Part shown: positions 56,240 to 64,000 of the stretch, piece after piece
Numbering within the stretch: position 1 is the first letter of the stretch
How the letters are laid out: the number at the start of each line of letters is the position of its first letter
Assembly: GCA_030562195.1 (NCBI GenBank)
Contig: CM060202.1
Span: 13,144,001-13,208,000, forward strand
Source: Nipponacmea schrenckii
Lineage: Eukaryota > Mollusca > Gastropoda > Lottiidae
Length of the DNA: 64,000 nt
Direction: 5' to 3'
Translations under genes and position numbers: made by a program
Notes under the pieces: generated by a model
Database searches by the model: none
What the model saw: only the letters and a program-made list of their open reading frames with translations
What the model was told of the DNA's origin: nothing

Positions 56240-58099
56240 AAAAATTCACGAAGAGATAGTTATAAAAATTCATGTGTGAAAGGCATCATAAATTGGTCTC
56301 CATCAGTAATGATAGATGAAGACAATGCTTTAATTGACACACTCAAAATGGAATGTTCAAACCCACAAGGAGATGAAAAGAAGATATTAGATTTAATGAC
56401 AAGGACTTTTCCACAACTTATAAATACGGGATCATCATCAGCACACTAATTGACAATTTCGCCCCAATTTTTAATATTGATGAGATGGATCGAGAATTTA
56501 ATCGCCTCATGGATACAAACACATTTTATCTGAAACAACTTTAAGATAAAATTTTAGAATATACGCCTGGGATTATTTTGATAGCCAAAGAAAAGAAAAA
56601 GAAAAGTGAGAAGATGATGGACACCTTGGACAAATTAAAAATTTCCTACACCTTTCCATTGAAGAATATAAATAGATACCATGAAGCTATATGTGCAGTC
56701 TTATTGCTGCCATACCTGTTGGATTGTCAACATTTCGTAGTAGAATATCCTGTAAGTATGTAATTTGTATTAGATTTATTAACCTGGGATTCTAAAGAGG
56801 TTTTCTAAACTTTGTATGAGTATGACACTAACAGCATTAATTTGCACTATTCCAATTCACATTCAAACGTTTGTACTACTTGCAATTCCACTACAACGTC
56901 ATTATAAGCAAAAACAGTTAATATTAGCAGCACTAAATTATAGTGATGTCATAATATGAGTTTGTTAGAACCACAGACATCAGAAAGAAAATTGGAGTGG
57001 CCAAAATCTGTAGAACTTGATACAAGATTCAGTTGATTGCAAAATTCTATAATTTCCCTGTAAACATCTATTGAAAAACAACATCTTGTTGTGACATGAT
57101 TATAACTAAGAAATATGAATCATCACAGTTGAGAAATTGTTTTTGGAGCAAGTAGATACAGTCAAACCTGTATTAAGCAACCAGTCAAGGGAAGTGGCTG
57201 GATGTGGTGCTTAATACAGGTGGCTGTTGAATACAGGTGGAGGAAGCAGGGCTGTTGATTTATTTTTTCCCAAGTAGTATCCAACTGTAAAATGTATTTC
57301 AATGCCATAAATGTTTAGTTATATACATCATAATTGAGACTTCAATTTTCTGAACATACTGTCATACATCACATTTAATATTTTTTACGAAGTTAAGATA
57401 ACTTTCACCGACGATGTACTTCCAGTTAAACATGAGAAAAACGAAGTGTCTTGAATGACACCAATACTGAGAAAAACGACGGTAAAAATGTTTCTCGTGG
57501 TCGTTCCGATTTGTCTATAAATAGTAACTGTTTCATATCCTAGTAGTTAGCAGCTAAGAACGATAAAACTTTTATAATTACGCACATGTTTTGCAAGGAG
57601 TAGGAAAATTGCCAATGACATTTAATTAAACTTTCTGTCAACTTTAAAACTGTTAAAAAGAAGAATTCTCAATGACCGGCAAACTATCATAATCAAGAAT
57701 TCTAATATGTGAGGGCCGACATTTTCTTCGTCATGTAGTCTGATTTTACTTTTAGCATCTCTTAAAAAAACTATATGAAGACACTAAATTATTTGTGTTT
57801 TCTATATTTATATTTCAGGAAACTGCCACGTATGAAGATATTGTGTCCATCTGTCCTTCTGTATGTTTTGCAAGCATTGGGATGTTCACAGGAGCAAATC
57901 TTTTTATCTCATTATTGATCGCCAAAAGGTGGCAGAACTTTGCTGCTTTTTCGAGATGTTATACATCTATAGCTTACAATACCCCAAAAAATGTGAACCT
58001 GTGTTAATCTTTATTCAATATTTCATCATTAACATTACATCAACAACTGGAAAACCATCACCAAGAGTTATGAAAAATATTTGTCTTAGTGACAAATAA
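56240..58099 (+). pseudogene. Multi-exon pseudogene of an uncharacterised animal family
   Basis: Plus-strand pieces line up as one protein. First IINWSPSVMIDEDNALIDTL (near 56,290-56,350) to about 56,445; then, after a 1-base shift, a frame with IDEMDREFNRLMD and LEYTPGIILIAKE to a good donor CCT-GTAAGT at 56,752. A 1.07-kb intron ends at TTTCAG (57,818). The last exon has VSICPSV and, after another shift, FYLIIDRQKVAELC and YSLQYPKKCE, ending at 58,099. The order and motifs recall uncharacterised, often SAM-domain-annotated, proteins of fish and invertebrates, in which a final LNLQYPK-like motif is conserved. A stop at 56,543 and two frameshifts make it non-functional. Confidence 0.5.
57160..57260. 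repeat. Interspersed repeat with CTGTATTAAGCAACC motif
   Basis: AACCTGTATTAAGCAACC is followed about 45 bp later by the inverted GTGCTTAATACAGGTGG and another TACAGGTGG. It is a foldback repeat within the pseudogene intron, of a type I recall from many marine invertebrate genomes. Confidence 0.45.
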
Positions 58100-59109
58100 T
58101 GAAAAGTTGTTCAATGTCTCTTAAAATGATTTGTCTGTTTAGTAAAATACTTAGATTATATTTTGACGATGGGACTACGTAATTTATATGAGGATAATAC
58201 GTATAAGAAAAACAATAAGGATTATATTCTGGAATATCAGGAATATTAGGAATGTATCTGCGTTATTGTGGTAATTTAACAGAACTCAATTTGCATAGTG
58301 AACATTTGTCCGAAATGAACTTTATTGGTAGATTAACGCTTTTAAAGGTATTTAACATTTCATTTACGTGGTTGTTAAAATATATTGAGTCTGTTTAAAC
58401 TACAGTAGACCTAGTTATCTTTCTTCCGGGGGGTATTATTGTGTGTCAACACATTTAAGCCACGCCTTTTAACCTCATTTGCATATTGACCTTTGAGAAA
58501 TGTTGAAAAAGATATTTCGAAAATGATATGTCGAAAAAGATATTTCGAAAATGATAAGGAAATGACAAAAGACATTTGTTTTATTACAATTCAATTACGC
58601 AATATGACCAAGTTGATGGTATAATAATCAGTATTTTTGACATTCTGAACATTTCAACATTGTATTACACAAATTAGCAGATCATCTTGTTTAGACCCAA
58701 AAACCCTTCCATACATTACTGATATAGACCACTTGTCACATTGATCTTAGAAATGGTTTACCAGGATTTTAGAACACTGCTGAATCAATGGATTCTTGGG
58801 TTTTTTTGCTCACTTCGTGGTGCTCACTAAGCTTTGAATAAACAATGAGTAAATGGTTTAGTGCTAACATTGTTCAAAACCTTGGCCGAATGATATTGAG
58901 CAAATATCGTTTATTGTAAATTCATCATCATAAGAAGGTGGTAAAAATCTCAATTTTCAGAAATAAAATTTATTCTTTTTTTCGTAGGTCGAACAATAAT
59001 TGTTTGTTTCAATTTATGAATACCATGTACCAAAACCTACAGAAATGTGTCCCTTGACTTATCTGAATCTTTTAACTTAAAAAAGCCTACCATTAATTGT
59101 CACACGCCA
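58100..59109. other. Non-coding DNA
   Basis: Nothing recognised except a short tandem duplication of GAAAAAGATATTTCGAAAA at about 58,505-58,552. Confidence 0.4.
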
Positions 59110-60600
59110 AAACTATTTTAATAACTTAGGTAAATTTCATGAATCATGAAGCCCCTTGTTAATACCGTAACAACATTTATTATTCTAATCGCCAATTTAA
59201 ATGATATACATTTTTAAAGATAATTTGTAACCAAATGAAGGGAAGATATTCAAGATATAAACAAAGTTGCCAGTCCTGTCTATTTCATTCTGAAAATTTA
59301 AAATAGGACCTCTTAAAACAACATGGTGATAATAATTTGTCATTATTGACTGTCCTAAATATCTTTAGATAACAAGACCCGGAGCTTGTTGACTTAGCTC
59401 CTGTGCCTCGTTTGGGCTTCTTTATTGTTATTTTATGATCCTTATAGACTGTCCTAGATATCGTAGGCTAAGACCTAGTCAACACACCTGTCTGATTTAA
59501 TCTCAACCAGAATCTAATTTCTTCCCTTCGTGATCAATGATCAAATGTTACTTTCAACTTTTCTACAATAAACCTGTCATTAGATTTTAGACATTTGTTT
59601 GGATGAGAGATTTATTTCTTATCAATAATCTCAATAAATGGTGAAGAGGGCATCTAAATTTTAACTATATTATGTAATTTCTTTTGTTGCAAAATAAAAT
59701 ACATGTAAAGAAAAAAACCTGGATTCCTATTTATTTCTTAACTTTTCTATCTTCTACCTGTGTTTGAATGAAATATAAGTTAATAAGGAGAAAGACTATT
59801 TTTACGCTAGAAATTGTGACAGACAAGAATCATTCCTCAGATGTTCCTTTATACAACAACGATAAAGATAAATATTTTATTTTTTAATATATTTTTGGTT
59901 TGTCTTGTAAAACGGAATCAATTTAAATTCTGTGTCTGAGACTAAACTTCTCTGAGAAACACCCTTTAAAGTACCAGAGGATCAAGTGTAGTGACTTGTA
60001 TAATTTCATGAAGCATTGCACAAAACCTTTTTTAATACAGTAACAGCATTTATTTTTCAAACCGCCAAACTAAATTTTTAAAAGATAATATGTAACCAAA
60101 TGAAGGAAGACATTCAAGATATAAACCAAGTTGCCAGTCCTGTAGATTTCATTCTGGAAATTTAGAAATAGGACTTCCAATAACAACTTGGTGATTATAA
60201 TTTTCATTTCGAACACGAATACAGAGGGATCAGATGGGGTCAACTAGGATTTGAAGTAGGTCATCTTTCAGGACTGCGTTAAAGGCAGAACATTTAGGGT
60301 GATGTACAGCTTTTAGGACCAAGTCCTTGGTGGTAGAACCAATTGCTTACTAGCAATAGACGATGTTGGTTACTTCAAAGATCAAGGCCAGGAGGTCTTA
60401 TTGACCATCTCTGGATACCAAGATCCGGAGCTTGTTGACTTAGCTCCTATGCCTCTTCGGGCCTATATTGTTATTTTATGATCCTTATAGACTGTCCTAG
60501 ATATCGTAGACAAAGACCTAGTCCACACACCTGCATGGTTTAATCTCAACCAGAATCTACTTTCTTCCCTTCGTGATCAATGATCAAAGGTATATTTTTG
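59110..60600 (+). repeat. Local direct duplication
   Basis: Segments 59,110-59,590 and 59,990-60,600 are diverged direct copies, sharing GTAACCAAATGAAG, GTTGCCAGTCCTGT, GGAGCTTGTTGACTTAGCTC and TTCCCTTCGTGATCAATGAT. The second copy holds about 210 bp (60,207-60,416) that the first lacks. No coding potential. Confidence 0.8.
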
Positions 60601-61489
60601 GTAACATTTATTTTTAAAACTTTGTTTATCAGCCATGAGCAATGATGCTTATTAATACGTTTTTTTTATTGTGATTAAATTAGGATAGTGCAATACTTCG
60701 TCAACTACGTCTAAACTTTTTCAGTTCTAATGGTATGATTCTTAGATACAGTCAGCTCAATAACATGAAATCTTTTTTTAAGCCTGAATTACATTGAAAT
60801 ACTTCAAGACAAAAAAAAAACCTTTGTTGTATGTTGGAAATCAAAGGAAAAACTCTGTTGTATCTCAATATCTACTACTGTAAAATATAAACTATCCTCT
60901 TTATTTTCATTCCATTCTATCACAGGGACGACAGAATGCAAAAAAAAAATATGTCGTAAGTACAAGTATATTTAAAAGGGGAAATATGTAAAAAAACAAC
61001 TAATATATTTCTTGAACATCCTACTTAATTCTATCTACTTGATCAAAATTAATTATTTTTAAAAGGGTTAATGATAAATGGAAAGTACTAATTCTTAAAC
61101 GTTTATTTCGCTTATATCTGTTCAGTAGATTTCTTACGCCAAGAAAAACAATATAGATCTAAGATGTTAACGTAAACTTTTAAATAATTAAATTAACTAT
61201 TGGATTTTTAAAGTTAAAATTTTTAAATAAGTTCAGGGACACATTTGTTTAGATTTTGATGTGAAGTTTTCATAAATTTGAGCCAAATAAATAATTCGGC
61301 TTGCAACAAGAAAAGAACGCCCTTCAATGTTTAACACAAAAATTAGACATCAACCAAACCAGTATATTTTTAAACCAACACACCAAAAGTTATTAATTAA
61401 TTTCCAGAACTAAATTGTAAGAATTCACCAACCCAGTCCATTTTAAGAGCAACAAGCCCGGAGTTACTCATTTCTAATTTTCTAAGATG
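60601..61489. other. AT-rich DNA, nothing recognised
   Basis: No gene or clear repeat. Confidence 0.4.
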
Positions 61490-62600
61490 AAATAAAATCG
61501 TCAGTGGACATTGGCAACATTGGAATTTTAGTTCTTTTGGATCTCTTTGCTGCGTTTGATACTATAGACCACACTAATCTTCTGAGTAAATTAGCCACCG
61601 ACTGCGAAATAACCGATCAGTTCTGAAATGGATTTCGTCATACCTCACAGGTCGATTCCAGTATGTTGAAATTAACAGCTACTCATCATGCCTTAAACAA
61701 CTTTCATGTGGAGTTCATCAAGGATATGTGTTGGGACCAATGTTATTTACCCTATACAAAAATCCCTGAGCAAACTTTTTGAAGGTCATGGTATCCAGCA
61801 TCATTTTTACGCTGATGATACCCAGCTTATAACCAGTTTCAAACCCGAACCTTCTAATCAGTCTCAAATTATCAATAAAATAGAATCTCGCCTGGAAGAC
61901 ATCATCTATGGATGTCATCAAACATGTTAAAACTAAATGATAAGACAGAAGTTCTTCTTGTGGGACATACACATAAACTTAATACTTAATAATTCCAGTG
62001 TCCAATGTTGTAAAAATTTGGGTATTCTCATTGACAGCAATCTTTCTTTCAACAACCATGTCAATCAGGTCAGTAAAGTCTGCCATTATCATCTTCGTAG
62101 AATTGGATCCATTCGCCACCTTATTACAGAAGCTGCAACTCTCGTCCGTTCTTTAGTTCTGTTCGAATTGATTATTGTAATTCGGTTCTTACTAGAATCA
62201 CTGATGAACAGATATCAAAGCAACAGTCAATCCAAAATCGTGCTGCTCGTATTGTCACAAGGACCAAATTAAGAGCGCATATAACTCCAGTTTTACAAAA
62301 ACTACATTGGCTTCGCGTACGTGAGAGAATTAATTTCAAAACGTTGACCTTGACATTCAGAAGCATGAACCAAACTGCCCCGCATTATCTAAAAACCTTG
62401 TTATCTTGGTATCAACCGAAACGCTCTTTACGATCAGAAAACAAACTTCTGCTTGATATACCGCCATATAGACTTAAGAAATTTGGAATGAGAACTTTTC
62501 AATACCATGCCTCAATCATTTAGATTCGCAGCAACTCGCTACCAACTTTCAAGTCCAGTGTGAAGACATGGTTGTTCAAACGCACCTATTAACGCCAAAT
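61490..62600 (+). pseudogene. 5'-truncated LINE fragment (CR1/L2-like RT)
   Basis: Plus-strand fragments in several frames: VLLDLFAAFDTIDHT (motif A, near 61,550), LSCGVHQG (motif B, near 61,710), FYADDTQLI (motif C, near 61,805), KNLGILIDSNLSFNNH (thumb, near 62,010), then QNRAARIVTRT and LHWLRVRERINFKTL (near 62,240-62,345) and the C-terminal end near 62,590. The 5' part with the endonuclease is absent, which fits incomplete reverse transcription. It is a different subfamily from the LINE at 25-30 kb. Confidence 0.8.
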
Positions 62601-63039
62601 GTAACACTTCAGCGCCTTGAGAATTATGGAAGACAATCCCTGCCACAATTAATCATTCTTAATGCTTAATTAGGTGTTAAACATTAGTACAGTAACATCA
62701 TCATTGTTGTTAAAAATTTATCATTCGAATAAAGAATATTACTGAACAAATTAACGATTTAGCCGAACTAATATTGCCCACTTCATAACGCCGAATGAAG
62801 TTTACCGAACAAATGTTGAAAAACATTTCTCGCATTTCATGAGAAGGATATCATTATGACGACAAGTGGCGCTGCTCAATTTTAGTTAGGGCTTCATTCC
62901 TATTTGTTTCGCCAATTTTTTATGGACGGCCAGTGGCTGTGTACAAAGTAAAGAATCTTATTATGAATTCCAATTTTATGATAAAAAGTGAAGTTTTTAA
63001 TCAAACTCGGTTCTCTTTATTCATTGGAATGTTAGATTT
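62601..63039. other. Non-coding DNA before the satellite
   Basis: Nothing recognised; GGCCAGTGGC at 62,928 may be a degenerate first satellite edge. Confidence 0.4.
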
Positions 63040-63978
63040 TGAGATAAATATGGTGCCTATACCAGGAAATGTTTTGAAAAATGGCCATTTTTTTGTACAG
63101 TCCACAGTGATGGTTGTGGGACAGATATTTTGATGGAATTGGCAAAATCCCAACTACATGGTTTCTTCACACCTTTGAAGATATCGAAAATTCCGATATA
63201 AAAGTATTTTCATGACAAGCTTAGTTACTGGCCAGTTCGAGACGAAGACTCGTCATGGCCAATCTTAGAAAAATAGCCAATTTTTGAATAGTCCACTCTG
63301 ATGGTGGTGGGCTATGTTTTGATGGATTGGCAGAATCCCAACCACATGGCGCCTTCAGACCTGTGAATATCCCCAAAATTCCAAAGAAATTGTATTTTCA
63401 TGCCAAACCTAATTACTGGTCAGTCAGTGATGAAGACTCTTCAAGGCCAATTTTTGAAAAATGGACAATTTTTTAACAGGCCATGGTGATGGGGGTCGGG
63501 CATAAATTTTGATGGAATCGGCAGACTCCTAACCACACGGTGCCTTCAGGCCTGGGAATAAATCAAATAATTCCAATGTAATGGTATTTTCATGCCAAAC
63601 GTAGTGACTGGCCAGTCAGTGATAAAAAAAACTCTTAATGGCCAATTGATAAAATATGGCCAATTTTTTATCAGTCCACGCTGATGGTGGTGGGGCATAA
63701 GTATTGATGATGGAATTGGTAGAATCCCTACCACATGTGGTGCCTTCACCTATGAAAATCCAAAAAATTCCAATGAAATGGTATTTTCATGCCAAATTTA
63801 GCGACTGGCCAGTCAGTGATAAAGACTCTTCATGGCAATTTTTTTGAAAAATGACCTTTGTTTGAAAAGTCCACGCTGATGGTGGTGGGGAATAAATTTT
63901 AAATTGGCAGAATCCTAACCAAATAGTGGCTTCTGACCTTTATGCCCCACCACCATCAGCGTGGACTGTTAAAAATTG
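63040..63978. repeat. Satellite of about 190 bp, five units
   Basis: The landmark AGTCCACGCTGATGGTGGTG (with variants) recurs at about 63,101, 63,292, 63,479, 63,675 and 63,869, giving units of 187-196 bp. Other shared blocks are TATTTTCATGCCAAA and ACTGGCCAGTCAGTGAT. At 63,943-63,978 the array flips: the same landmark appears inverted. The array may continue past the window. Confidence 0.85.
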
Positions 63979-64000
63979 ACGACGAGCCATAACAAGTCTT

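Overview
This window reads as nuclear DNA of an invertebrate animal, most likely a marine lophotrochozoan such as a mollusc. It is AT-rich, its genes carry GT-AG introns, and it is crowded with Penelope-like, CR1/L2-like, Ty3/gypsy, hAT and other transposons. Only two intact host-type genes are visible, and they are near-identical duplicates. The exact taxon cannot be fixed from sequence alone.

Layout. 1-3,000: AT-rich DNA with a degraded LINE and an unrecognised coding remnant (minus strand). 3,009-9,253: head-to-tail array of a roughly 1.4-kb repeat family; its last unit contains a 409-bp piece of a fucosyltransferase-like gene. 9,254-12,457: intact fucosyltransferase-like gene, copy A. 12,545-13,975: solo array unit. 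14,105-19,893: a 5.8-kb DNA transposon with long terminal inverted repeats and a four-exon gene for a candidate DDE transposase of about 1,129 residues. 20,560-21,060: SINE-like and GTGTAAC-rich repeats. 21,390-24,480: Penelope-like element 1 (minus) with a hammerhead ribozyme. 24,976 to about 30,740: CR1/L2-type LINE (minus) with esterase-type ORF1. 31,996-32,337: orphan zinc-finger exon. 32,715 to about 35,220: hAT relic (minus) interrupted by a 164-bp palindrome. 36,793-41,689: Ty3/gypsy element (minus) with both LTRs, no visible protease, and nested inverted-repeat elements in its 3' untranslated region. 43,829-49,155: second array, followed at 49,157-52,358 by fucosyltransferase copy B. 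53,575-55,800: Penelope-like element 2 (plus) with hammerhead. 56,240-58,099: multi-exon pseudogene. 59,110-60,600: local duplication. 61,490-62,600: LINE fragment. 63,040-63,978: satellite of about 190 bp.

How it fits together. The arrays and the fucosyltransferase gene form one segmental duplication (about 3,009-12,457 and 44,069-52,358, same orientation, about 40 kb apart). Array units join end to start at a CTAG-T-run junction, as expected of rolling-circle replication. Copy A also holds a captured gene fragment flanked by a partial repeat of its own unit, suggesting template switching. Each array unit carries perfect NRF1-type palindromes and several ERR/FTZ-F1-type half sites.

The two best candidates for something undescribed are the intron-containing DDE transposon at 14.1-19.9 kb and the array family with gene capture. 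All family assignments come from motifs read by eye; no database search was run.
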